Assembly (NCBI GenBank): GCA_026724425.1 | Contig: JAIUCV010000089.1 | Coordinates: 1,736,001 to 1,800,000 of the forward strand | Direction: 5' to 3' | DNA length: 64,000 nt | Source: Erythrophleum ivorense | Taxonomy: Eukaryota > Streptophyta > Magnoliopsida > Fabales > Fabaceae | In this document: one piece after another, positions 53,301 to 64,000 of the stretch | How the letters are laid out: every line of letters starts with the position of its first letter | Position numbering within the stretch: the stretch's first letter is position 1 | Position numbers and translations under genes: made by a program | The notes under the pieces: generated by a model | Database searches by the model: none | What the model was told of the DNA's origin: nothing | The model's input: only the letters and a program-made list of their open reading frames with translations

Positions 53301-55200
53301 ACAAAAGAGAAGTAAAATTTTAATTGAAATATTTTTTAATTTTAATTGTAATTTAATATTTTAAAAATATTTATAAATTGAGAAGAATAATGACAAAAAA
53401 TTAAATATACTTTTTTGGTCTAATATTTAAATATAATTTAAACATATCTAAAGTAAAATTTTACAATATTAGGTGTGTGTGGCAAGCATGAGCTATCATT
53501 CACCTATGAATTTTATGAAATTAAGATTTTTAATTAGGACCTTTTATTTTATATAGACTAAACGTGTGCTAGGTATGAGTTAACCTTTTGTTATGTTTTA
53601 TGTTAAATTATAAATAAAGATAAGATGACAGGACAACATTCAAAATATTTTAATAAATAAGGAATTGAATTAAAAAAAATAGATCTATTGATGACTACAT
53701 TAAAAATGCATTTATTTGTTATCAAAGAAAGGTAAGAGTAGTAACTCTTGCTAAAAGTTATTTGTGTGTGTATGCGTCAATAGATGAGTTGGATTTGCTT
53801 GATCAAGAGTGATTCAACTTCTTTTAACCCCTCTTCGTAATGATTTGATATCATGGTATAACTCAATCGATAATCCAATTGTCATTTCAAACTAAGTAAT
53901 AGAACTCCCTACAAGCAAATGTTGATTGAGGAGTGTTGGATTTTAAGGTATCCATGATGAGTTGACCACATAAAAGATCCAAATTCAACTAGTCAATTTA
54001 ATTAATTGAATTTATTAAATGGTTGAAATAATTAATTATTTAGTTAGTAATTTTATTTTAGATCTTGAATTTTAAAATTCAAGAGAGTTTATTAGTTTAT
54101 TACCTTATCTCTTCTTAATAAAGAAAAACCCTTGTTGAAAAATTGCATAATAAAGAAAAACTTTTCATATAGAGATTTTGGTTGCACTTGCTATGAATTA
54201 AAATGCAAAGTTTGATTAAGTGATGTTGCATAAATCAAGGGTGATAATCAGAGTGGAGCACAAGAAACTAAGTACAATTTTTATCTGATATGATATTATT
54301 TCGTTACGATTGTGTATAAATTTGATTTTGAATTTTTTGAAATATTATTATTTTCTAGCGAATATGAGGGACACGACCTACCCGAATGAAGAGAGAAAGA
54401 TGTTTGAATGCAATTAGGAGAGTAAAAGTGGTTGGAGTGAGAATGAAGAATAAGAGAAGCAACACAATTATGAGAATTTCAACTTAAACTTTATAAGATT
54501 AAGCAATTCAATGATAGTAATTAAATGTGTTAATGAATTTATTTTATGGCAAGACAAGAAAAGAACCAATTGAAAGGAGGAAGAACTAATGAAATGGTCT
54601 TGATCAAGCGAAAGGAACCCAGGTGTAATTGGGTTAAACTAAACAATGACAGTGTTATGAAAGGATAGCAGGGTAATAAGTTATAAAGGTTTGAGTTGAG
54701 ATAGTATATGTAGATGGTTAATGGGCTTTAGTTAAGAGTTAAGGAGATGTAATGCATTCATAGCTAAATTATAGGGACTTTGAGAATGACCTTTACTTGT
54801 TTGGGACCTTAACTACTAGAAATTTAAAGTAAAATGTGATTTGAAAGAAGTTCCAAAACTTATTTCAAGTCAATCCCATGAGTAAAAACATAACAACTAA
54901 ATTCTTAATATTTTAGTTTGTTTACACAAATCATAGGAAGCCACTATGAAAACATGCCTTTAAGGAAAATGATAGGTGTGTGGCTTGGCTTGCTAATTAA
55001 AGGTGCACTCAAACAAATACTTGGAATACTTGACATTCACCATAGGACCTCAATGAGATTTTTATATTTTGATGTGATTGGGGTTTTTATATCTTGTCAT
55101 TGTAAGATGTTTGATCTTTTTTTTTTCTTAATTCTTAAGTCTTTTGACCTTGTTTACTCATAAAAAAGTTTTACCTTCATTCTCTCTCTTTCTATTATCT
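50126..55200. other. Intergenic AT-rich DNA
   Basis: No gene recognised. A TA run is at about 50303-50327. The one conspicuous island is the G+C-rich hairpin at 52855-52913. The 53.7-55.1 kb stretch is of mixed composition, possibly old transposon sequence, without readable domains. Confidence 0.45.
52855..52913. repeat. Short G+C-rich inverted repeat in AT-rich DNA
   Basis: aatccaacg (52855-52863) is the exact reverse complement of cgttggatt (52905-52913). Inside, gagatcc and ggtctc can pair partly. The 41-base interior is strikingly richer in G+C than the several kb around it. Confidence 0.6.
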
Positions 55201-55207
55201 TTAAACT

Positions 55208-55660
55208 AAATATTGTTGGATTTCTAACATATTTAAGGAAACTTAAGTTATTTAAGAGATCTTCAACCACTAGGCCTTTGTCATTGAACTTTATAAAGGA
55301 ACCTATATAAGTAAGTTTGACATTACATATTAGCCTAAAACCTTAAGGATTTAGATTCATAAGCTCTTTCTACGTATATATTATTCTCTTGGTCCAATTA
55401 TATCCATTATAGGATTTCTCCATTTACACTTATACTAAAAAATCTCCTATTTAAGTGTGTGTCCATTATACAAATATGTTAAATGTTAAAGCCTATCCAA
55501 AGGAGCTTGAGTTACCAGGGAAATCTCCAATTGCTTGGCCTTTGTCATTAAACATTAAAGAGGAACTTATATAAGTGAACTTAGCACCACATCTCAACCT
55601 AAAAACTTAAGGTTTTAGATTTATAGACCAATTCCACTTAAATACTTCTCTAAATGGCTA
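55208..55660. repeat. Diverged direct duplication, offset about 264 bp
   Basis: Shared ordered landmarks are ggcctttgtcatt (55273 and 55537), cttatataagt- or ctatataagt-, acatat-agcctaaa-/acatct-aacctaaa- and taaggatttagatt-/taaggttttagatt-. The copies have diverged. No coding frame. Confidence 0.65.
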
Positions 55661-57480
55661 ATTCTATCTAATGTAAGACTTTCTTTCTTACCCAACAAAT
55701 ATAGTTTATATTATATATCTTTATCAAAATATGATAACAAATATGAAATCTTTAGAGTACATTAATGATTTGGTCTCTAAAAATTACTTTTCTTTTAATT
55801 TGATCATTTTAAAAAATAAAGGCATCTTAATTTTGTTCCTAAACAATTTTACCAATCAAAATTGGCCTCTTTGAAAAGCATGCATGGCTCTCCAACAAAC
55901 TAAATCTAACTCTAAAACAGAAACGATGTCATTTTGGGAGTTGAAGACATTTGGGTAAGTCTACACCAATCTTCAATGCAATCTTGAAAATTTTGTAAAA
56001 TAAACAAAATTTCATGTATTGACCAAAGTTGAATTCAGCCTAAGCAATGTTAAACAAACCTATCTTTAATGTATTTTTGTAAATTTTTAGAATTAGAAAA
56101 CAAGATTCAAATGTTAAAACTTGTCAATTTCTCAAATTTTGCCTATGTAAATGCAAATCTTGTAGCATCTAATATTTTGAACCCACTATTTGAGAAAAAC
56201 AATAATTTAATTGCTAAAACTCATCAAATTTCTCAAACCATCCACCAACTAATTGCGTTAGGTTTGCTATTATAAAAATTTCAAACCAATGTATGGTGGT
56301 ACAATAGTGAAAGGAGAAATCCAAAATTGAGAAACAAAAAAAAAAACACAATATTTAAGGTAAGAATGCTAAGGTAACATTTGATAAAGTAAAAAAAAAA
56401 TGTAAGGGAATGTAAAAGAAAATATAAATAAAAATGAAATGGAATCTTATTGCTTAAAATCATGTTTAGTATGACATAGAAATGAATAATAATATTTTTC
56501 AATTTGGATGTTTGATAAAGTAAAAATAGCTTAAGAATAGAAATGAAAAATGAGTAAATGAGCAAAACACCCTTGGAGTTAAAATATATTAAAAGCCTAA
56601 TTTTGTATTAATTTAACATGAAACAAAAATAAAAAAACTTACAATTAAGAACCTTAAGTTGAAGATAGTTATACTAAATGAATTTAAATTTTGGGAGGAT
56701 CCATAGACTAAAAATGTAAATTATGCAAAAAAATTATGATTTATGACTTCAAACTAAACTTTTTAAATATTAAGTTTCTTAGAATAATTTTCAAATTTAA
56801 AGTCTATTAATATAAATATATTCAATTTAAGATCTTTAATTGTAAATTTTTAAAACAAAAATGAAATATCATTATCATTTAAGGTAAAATAATATTTTTA
56901 CTTTTTTTTTTATTTTCAATTATAAATTTTCTTTAATATTATGATGAAATGTACAGAGTAGCATATCATATGGGATGAAATTCATGAGAGAAACCTCTTT
57001 AAACGTGCCAGACATTATTTGAGTTGTTTCTATCTCTTTTTTTTTTCTCTATCTTTAGTTCCTTCTTTAAAAGTACTAAACACTATGTAATTTTTCTAAT
57101 TTGGGATGACTATTTAGATGGGATGTAAGGTCTTGAGGACAATTTTTTTTTTTAACCTTGGAGCTTAGTATTTTAAAAACTTTAAAAATTTTCTTATATT
57201 AGATTAATTGGGAAGTGGGATGATACTAATTTGGCATGAATTTTTTATAACTTGGTTAAACCAAGTTTTTGTCAACCTTTTTGCATTGACATTATTGCTA
57301 GCATTAGAGTAGGGGAAAATTTTGAGTGATTTGTAAAAATTAAAAGATAAAAAAATTAAGAAACAGATAAAATTTGAGATAAAATGACAAAAAATTACTT
57401 TTATTTGTAAAATTTTACTCAAATTTGTCCGTACGCAAATGGCACATATCGTAGTTTCCTCCACATCTATGACCAATTTC
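55661..57480. other. Intergenic AT-rich DNA upstream of MIR168
   Basis: No gene recognised. The open frames here consist of AT-rich, hydrophobic or low-complexity codons. From about 57480 the composition becomes less AT-rich, consistent with the start of the MIR168 promoter. Confidence 0.45.
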
Positions 57481-57626
57481 CATTCATGGAGAACATCCCA
57501 CTCCCACTTTTTCAGAATAAAAAACCACTTGCCTTTCGTGGCCGCTGGGCTCTGATAATCTACGGTACATCAAAACTCACGGGTGTATAACCACAACGTG
57601 TCGTCATCAGGTTCGTCTGTTCTCTT

Positions 57627-57634
57627 TATAAATA
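57627..57634 (+). promoter_or_regulatory. TATA box of the MIR168 gene
   Basis: tataaata lies about 160 bases upstream of the hairpin in otherwise mixed-composition DNA. Transcription would start near 57655-57665. Confidence 0.6.
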
Positions 57635-57641
57635 AACCTAG

Positions 57642-57683
57642 GCTAACCCAACCCCTACCCGTTATGCGTAGGGCTGGGTTAGC
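57642..57683 (+). repeat. Hairpin-forming inverted repeat just upstream of pre-miR168
   Basis: gctaacccaacccctac (57642-57658) pairs with gtagggctgggttagc (57668-57683) apart from one mismatch and one bulged base, leaving a 9-base loop. It lies at or just after the expected transcription start. Confidence 0.75.
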
Positions 57684-57726
57684 TTTATTAGGAGACTCTT
57701 AGGCCTCTCCTCATCCATGAAAGGGA

Positions 57727-57750
57727 AGAGAGAGAGAGAGAGAGAGAGAG
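57727..57750 (+). repeat. GA microsatellite in the pri-miR168 leader
   Basis: A pure GA dinucleotide run between the putative transcription start and the miRNA hairpin. GA/CT runs are frequent in plant leaders. Confidence 0.85.
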
Positions 57751-57806
57751 CTGTGTTTGGTGGTCGGGGAAGACGATGATGGTTCCCTCACCGCGCGGTC
57801 TCTAAT

Positions 57807-57827
57807 TCGCTTGGTGCAGGTCGGGAA
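57807..57827 (+). ncRNA. miR168: Mature miR168 (5' arm)
   Basis: 21 bases with a 5' T (U in RNA), as preferred for AGO1 loading. Identical to the conserved plant miR168 as I know it. Confidence 0.95.
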
Positions 57828-57897
57828 CCGGTTCAACTGCAACTTCCGCCCTTGATGGCGTGTAATGGACGGTTCCCGTGCCGGCGTCGAATTGGAT

Positions 57898-57918
57898 CCC
57901 GCCTTGCATCAACTGAAT
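57898..57918 (+). ncRNA. miR168* (3' arm)
   Basis: 21 bases on the opposite arm, pairing with the mature miRNA with a 2-base 3' overhang geometry and a few mismatches. It matches the star strand seen in other eudicots. Confidence 0.85.
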
Positions 57919-57959
57919 CGGAGACCGCGGTGAAGCTTTGCATGGATCTCGTGTTTTCC

Positions 57960-60900
57960 GGCGATTATTGCTCAGATCTCAGGTCGGAGTTTTTACAGTT
58001 AGGATTTTTATAGTTTCCGAATTCTGGGTAATCAGATCCGAATATTTTAGATTTGGTAGTTTGTGGCAATATTCGGTAACCGTAATTGATGCTAATCAAT
58101 ATTATAGATCCTGATGCATGATTCTCGTTTTTTGATTCTGAATCTAAGAATTATTAGTAGTTTCGGATGAATTTTTCTTGTTTAGATTTGATTTTTACTT
58201 AGCGTGAGATTCGATCCGCTAAGTAACTCGAAGCGGAATTAAGGGTTTACTTTTGAAAATTTGGGGGGCAAAAACACTACAATCATGTCATTCGAGCAGT
58301 CAAGTCTAAAAGACTTCTTATGCATATTTGACATTAATGTAATCTAATGCAAGTGTTTAATTCATGAGCAGTTTTGACACTTGGGGTTGAAATATTACTA
58401 GATGGCAATAAAAGTATCGGCTACATGTCTTTAATGCGATATATTTCATTATGTTTCTAGTGCCTAAGCTAATTCGTCCTGTCCAGGGTTGCTTTCGTTT
58501 CAGAACAGAAGCCGTAGTTCTAATATTTTTTTTAGTGAGTTTTGTGATATATTGAGGAGAAATGAAAGGCCTGCTCGGTTGGTAAATTAACCATACTTGT
58601 TTAACTCGTTTGTAAAACTTAAAAAATGAAATCGAACCAGAGGCTGTCTCCAATCTTCGTGGTAACAATGTCAAACCTATTAGTCTTGACTCTGTTTGGT
58701 TTGAAATTTATTTTGAGAATTTAAAGAATAAAGCGAAATGACTTCAATATACCAAAATGAATTGAAATCTGTAGACTTTATTGCTAAATTTAAAATCATG
58801 TGAGAAGTGAAATACAACTGCTGTAATTTTAAAAGTAATATATGATACTTAGCATCAAGCTTGTATCTTGAATTCTGGTGAACCAGTGGAGATAGCTTAA
58901 TCTGTCAAACTGAGTTTTTAATATTGTCTTGTGAAGACCTCATTCAGTTTTTTCAAAGGAAGTGAAATCATCAAGGACTCTGCATCTTGCTACTGTATAT
59001 AAAATTTTGAAGAACACTTTTTCCTAACTGAAGTCGAATTATTTTAATATTAGTGGGCCTGAGGGGTGGTGTTTAAGGTTACCTAATTTTCAATAGCTTA
59101 ACATATTAGTATTTGATCTGGAAATCCTGAGTTCCTTTCGTTTATGCTTCTTATCAGTTTTGGTGCATTCATTGGTTGTTTCTTTTTACATTACCATCTT
59201 TTGCAACAAATTTACTGCAAATTTTATAAATATTTATGATGTATCTAGTAAGTTTGCACGAATTATTTATAGATGCCACATGAAGTAGCATTTGACACAA
59301 ATCAAAAGCTCTATGAATTAGGGGCAATATTATGCATTTAAACTACGAAGATTAAATGTATGGTTTGCCAATCAACATTGGAGTCAATTTATCAGTCTTA
59401 ACAAATTTTAAGATGAAAAATGCTGTTGTATTGGAATTATGTTTCTACATTGAAGTTTCTTGGAAAATTGTGAGTTTCGAAAGAACAGTGTGTTTCCTTT
59501 TTATTGTATAAGGTGCATTCTTCTATTTCAAGTGCTTTAAGTCTGTCTGCTTAATTCAATAATATTCTTTTTTATATTTTTGTCCTTAAACATGTAACAT
59601 GACTATCATTAATTAGCAGGCTTGATTATCTCTATGCAAGAGTATTGTTTTACCTTATCTTTCATATAAGATGCTTGTGGATTACATAATTTTACGTTTG
59701 ATGCTTCTGCATGATAAATATAGATTTCAACCCCCAGCATTGTTTGTGCAAGCAGAATTGCGATTCTTATGCTTAACTACTTCCTTTTAAATATGCATTT
59801 ATATAAATTTGAAACAGCTTGACAATAGCTTATTTTAAACAGCTTGGTGAATGAGTTGCTTTCGATGTATTATCATTTAGCTTACGAAAAGGAGTAGACA
59901 ACAGGTAAATTGGGGTTCAATAAGCTGTTATTAAGCGCTTGCCATATACATGTGAATGAAGTTTAATGCATGCTTATGATGTCGATGAGTATGTTTTAGT
60001 AAAAAAAAAAAAAAATCGGCCCATTGCAAAGAGGGATAGGTAAGTGATTTATTCTTTGGGAAAAATCGTGAGTTGCACGGCAAACTGAAGCCTCGTATCT
60101 GCTCTCATTGTTTGGTTTGTTCTGGTTCTGGCTAATTTGGATTACTGGTATAAGCCTACGTTGTCCAAGGATTGAACTGGCCAATATCATGCTCGGAAAT
60201 TATGATGCTTTCTTACCTGCTTACTTGAGCCCGTGATTGCATCGTAGCTATCTTTCGATGGTAAGAAAATATTAGATTTAGCCTTGTAGGGCCTACCTGA
60301 AAAGAAAGACACTTGATAATTGCTCATGACTAGACTGTGTAGAAATATCCGCTATAAATCTCTTCTATCATCATGCAGTTCCCATCCATACCCAGGATTT
60401 TGGTTTTATGCCACTTTTTGTCCCTTCAGGATTATACAGATATTTTAATAGAGTTTTCAATACATTATTAATTGAGAAATGCTTAGATTCTATTTAGTAA
60501 AAATTGGTAAATCAAATCAATTATGATCAAATATGTAAAATACATGTTTCACTGAATAATATACGTGATATGCATATATGTTTATTTATGATCGGTTGAC
60601 ACGTTGACTGGCTGAAAGATGTAAAGAACTGTCATGATTCTTTTCATTCGTCAATAACAATTAGCTTGCTTAATGCAAACCCCCCCCCCCAGCCAAAATA
60701 AATAAAATAAAGAAACACGCAAAATATGTGTGTGTGTGTGTGTGAAAAGAAAAATAAATGGATGAATGGTGTCTAGACCTGTTTTAGTGTTCTAAATGCT
60801 TCACCTACCCATATCTTATTGATAATAAGCTTATTTTGGATTTTTATTAGAAGTTAAGAAATTCTTATATACTTGGAGGGTGTCATTTACTCTTTCTAAT

Positions 60901-62600
60901 AAAAAAAATTAAGTCACACTAAATAGAGTTTGCATTTCTTTCCGTTTTTTAAGAATTCCTCTTTAATCAATTTATTACTCACATTTCTCTCCATAAAATC
61001 ATTCCATTAATTGTTAATGGATTTCACATTTATACATTGCAAAATCATTTCTGAAAAAATGGAGACAAATGTAAATTTCATTAGGTGAGACTTGGTATCT
61101 TTTTATTAGAGAAAATATAAATGATGTGGTATTTTTGGAATATGTAAGAATTTCTGGAAGAAGTTAGGTGTCAGGCATCAAAATGGGATTCTGCCATACA
61201 GGTAATAGTTAAGTTGTGTTGACCATTTCTTAGGATCATTTATATTTCTATAATTCTACGCCAACCTCGCTTCCTTGGAATCAGTGGTCCCTACTCCCTA
61301 ACCCGCGGGGTGTCTTCTTCAGTGGCTGAATTCTTGTTGCCCTCTGCAAGAGATGCTCTTAGCTTGATTGTGTATAGGTAAGCGCAACCTTGTGATGAAC
61401 TTGATGGGCATTGCACAGTTTGAATTGGTTGATATCTTACCGGAACTCCTATTCTCTATTGTCTTTTTCGGCTTTTTCCTAATCGAGTGGCCCAAGAAAG
61501 CCGAACAAAGCCATGGTTGAAAATCGCAAGATAGTTTAGCAGAAACGTGGTTTTTACGTTGGCAAGTATCGTATTCCTGCTTGCATCCTCTCAAGATGAT
61601 TTCCTTGTGGGATGTTCATGCCTTACTGGTTACAAATTTATTATTAACACGAAGGACTTAGATTTGATTACGTACTACGGGTATGATATCAACTCAGATT
61701 CCTAAGTTTCTTTATCATCCACGTGGTTTGATATGAGGTTTTAGGCCTAGGAATGCGCCTTTATCTCTTGCTTTTTGACAAAAGTCTCTTATTCTGCGGC
61801 TTAATAACCGTGCCCATTGCACTTTGTTACTATCTACTCTGTAGTTGATTTGATTAGTAATAGTTGAAAGTCATTGCTAACTATTTGCTTTGGTCCGATT
61901 TTAGAGTACAATTAAGTAAAAAATGGCACGATCCCACTTCTGACAAATTGAAATTGCTCTTATTATTATTATTATTATTATTTTACCAATAGTTGAGTTT
62001 CATGGAAGTAGTTAATTTTTTATTTTTAATAGTTAATCAATTGAGATGATGATTAGTTGGCATAAATAACTATTATCTTTTTAGCGTAGTTACCATAATT
62101 AGATTTGCTTACGTCTGAATATCTCAATCGACATCAAGTATTGTTCTAGAATCGTATCGTGGTTGTCAGATTTTGTTAAATAATTTATGGATGTGCACTT
62201 GAATATCAATCTGAAATTGGGGAAATTCCTTACCAGCATAGGAATTTCTAGCAAAGTGGGAACGTCTTTGGAAGAGAAGTCCCGATCATTAGTGCTATTG
62301 TCATAATGTTCCACTCGTGTTTTTTCTTCCTGAGCTCTCTTTATTCCGTCCACATTGTCAACATATCGTCTCTCTCCTTGGTCGGCATAAAGGCCGAGGT
62401 GACACGGCCCTGCTTCCTCCTCAAGTTTTCCCTTGAATAGAGTCCTCATGTTATTGTTACCATCGTTATCAGCTATGTTGTTTTTGACTTTTCAACCAGG
62501 ATTGCTTAACTTAGAAGTTGGTGGATGTAAGAAACTATTTGTACTTTCCCCCTCCTTTCTGGCTAAATGTTATTTTATTCTTAAATCATTGGTCCTAAGT
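57960..62600. other. Region downstream of MIR168, possibly part of its primary transcript
   Basis: No protein-coding gene is recognised. The sequence is T-rich and intron- or UTR-like, less AT-rich than the intergenic DNA on the left. Splice-like signals occur at 57972 (ctcag|gtcgg) and around 61321-61375. A C run is at about 60681-60690, a TG microsatellite at about 60729-60744 and a TTA-type microsatellite at about 61960-61983. Confidence 0.35.
61960..61983. repeat. TTA/ATT trinucleotide microsatellite
   Basis: About eight uninterrupted TTA-type units. Confidence 0.85.
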
Positions 62601-64000
62601 CCTTAAATGTACTTTTTTTCACCATTCCCCGGAGGCAGAAACTATCATGAAGAAGAATGGAGGTTCAATCTAAGAATTTTTTGGGTGCTATTATGAAAAG
62701 CTCATGTTCTTCAAAAGTTGAGGTTCACCCGTCGAACCCGACATTTATCTAGAAATTATTAAGTAAAATAATATTTATTTTTATGCAAAAATTAGGACTT
62801 CAAAAATTAAAATCTCTAAAATTTTAAGAGGTTGAGATTCTCATATCAACACCCATGATTTTTTGTTACATATTTATGTATTTGTAATAATTGGGCCGTG
62901 TCTCTTGTGAAAATCATACAAACATATGTCCATACACTGTTGTATTGAAATTGTAAAAGCCTTTGATGGTTGAGCCTATATTTGGCTAATCATGGATAGG
63001 TAGTAAAACCTAGTACAATGAGCCCAAATGGTTGTTTTGATTCAAATTGTAAAACAAAAGTATGAGTGTATGAGCTTATCTTGTGGAGTAAGTAATAAAA
63101 ATTTGAGAGCTCATTCTCGATAATAAATTGTCTAATTGTGATTTTGTGTTTTTCCTAAGAGATTATGAGAAATCTTTTGCTGTATGTTTGGGATCTCAAT
63201 GTATTGGGATCTAAATATAAGATTTTATTGCTTTGAATTAAGATAAATTTTATGGTGTGATTTTTCATTTTCTTTGATCTTTTATTTTTTATCAATTAAC
63301 TTGATTATGCACATTATTATTTGTGCACAATATGTTAAATACACATCCATTTTAAGGAAGTTCACTTATTTATTGATTCAAGAAGCAAATTTTCAAATTA
63401 CATTTATTTTTAAAGAATATTTGAAATTATTTTGAGAATGTCAATTTACCCTCTTTTGACCTCCTTTTTGGACTAACACTATATAGACAAACTCCTTGTG
63501 AGCTTATTTTAATAACATTACAAAACAGCAATGAAATTATGAGCACTAATAGAATACAAGCTCTTTGCCTATTCTGATTGATTAACTGAACCTAACAGGA
63601 GAAAAAAAGAATTCCAAATTGACAATTTTGAAAATATCCAGTTATTTGCCAAATATCTCTTCTAATCACCTCCAAAACACAGCATTTGAAGGTGATGTTC
63701 CTTTCTCTGAAGAATAAAATCCATCGCTTCTCGAACTGCTTTCAAAATAAAACTGTCTCGAATTGCTATGAGAACAGCATTTGAAGGTGATTCTCCTCCT
63801 TGTGTATAGACTATAGGCCAATGAGATATGAACATTTAGGGGGATATCTGAGTTTGACTTCTATACTTTCATATGTTATTAATTTAGTGTGTAAATAAAT
63901 TTATTTTTAAAAAATCCTAAATAATTAGAATTTACAAAAGATAAATAAATCAAATAAAATATAATTAAACATACATGCAATTATATGAATATCACGCTTG
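62601..64000. other. Intergenic AT-rich DNA at the right edge
   Basis: No gene recognised. The phrase acagcatttgaaggtgat occurs at 63679-63696 and again at 63774-63791, a 95-base local direct duplication with related text between. Confidence 0.45.

Larger units (their letters stand above)
57788..57933 (+). ncRNA. MIR168: MIR168 precursor hairpin
   Basis: The 5' arm at 57807-57827 begins TCGCTTGGTGCAGG and ends TCGGGAA, which is the conserved plant miR168 over all 21 bases. The 3' arm at 57898-57918 begins CCCGCCTTGCATC and ends AACTGAAT, the known miR168* of 21 bases. Flanking stem bases continue the pairing (gcggtctc at 57795 with gagaccgc at 57921). The loop region is about 70 bases. miR168 is cut out by DCL1 and guides cleavage and translational repression of ARGONAUTE1 mRNA, closing a feedback loop on the miRNA pathway. 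A TATA box and a GA-rich leader lie upstream. No reading frame overlaps it. Confidence 0.97.

Noticed and set aside
61319..61594. 91-aa minus-strand frame with many basic residues
   Set aside because: No domain, no splice partner and no conservation argument. The stretch lies in the noncoding region downstream of MIR168.

Overview
This window is AT-rich plant nuclear DNA. Spliced genes with GT-AG introns, a conserved plant microRNA, a CEP peptide hormone precursor, an NDR1/HIN1-like gene and many plant transposon relics all point to a eudicot. The species cannot be named from the sequence. Gene density is low: four protein-coding genes and one microRNA gene in 64 kb, with the rest intergenic DNA, transposon remnants and microsatellites.

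Layout. 1-13.3 kb is gene-poor. It holds a CACTA-like subterminal repeat zone at the left edge, a perfect 43-bp inverted repeat (4195-4327), a duplicated AT-rich segment (5.1-5.8 kb) and a decayed, 5'-truncated LINE on the minus strand (about 7.3-10.8 kb). A CEP (C-terminally encoded peptide) precursor lies at 13541-13801 (-). A Tourist-like MITE is at 17691-18199, next to a SINE-like remnant. A five-exon minus-strand gene (19860-23812) encodes a predicted plastid UPF0114 membrane protein of 258 aa. An intronless NHL (LEA_2) gene is at 26657-27271 (+).

From about 30.34 to 39.39 kb lies a large decayed Mutator-like element (MULE). Candidate terminal inverted repeats flank a MuDR-type transposase pseudogene and a second pseudogene with a plant mobile domain (PMD), both on the minus strand and both full of in-frame stops. 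Their inferred 5' leader intron (about 36.4-38.9 kb) is built from diverged repeats of about 430 bp.

Next is a plus-strand gene (CDS 41564-44287, three coding exons plus an inferred 5'-UTR intron) for a 365-aa protein with membrane segments at both ends and a central coiled coil. 44.3-57.5 kb is intergenic, with a MITE with long imperfect inverted repeats (49376-50125), another SINE-like copy and a local duplication near 55.4 kb. At 57788-57933 is a MIR168 precursor with both miR168 and miR168* recognisable. miR168 is the conserved regulator of ARGONAUTE1, so this locus belongs to the small-RNA feedback loop. No protein-coding gene was recognised from there to the end.

The genes show no shared pathway and are best read as independent loci. 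The observations most worth follow-up are the MIR168 locus with an extra hairpin just upstream, the perfect 43-bp inverted repeat that could be a young small-RNA hairpin, and the PMD-carrying MULE with its repeat-built leader intron.
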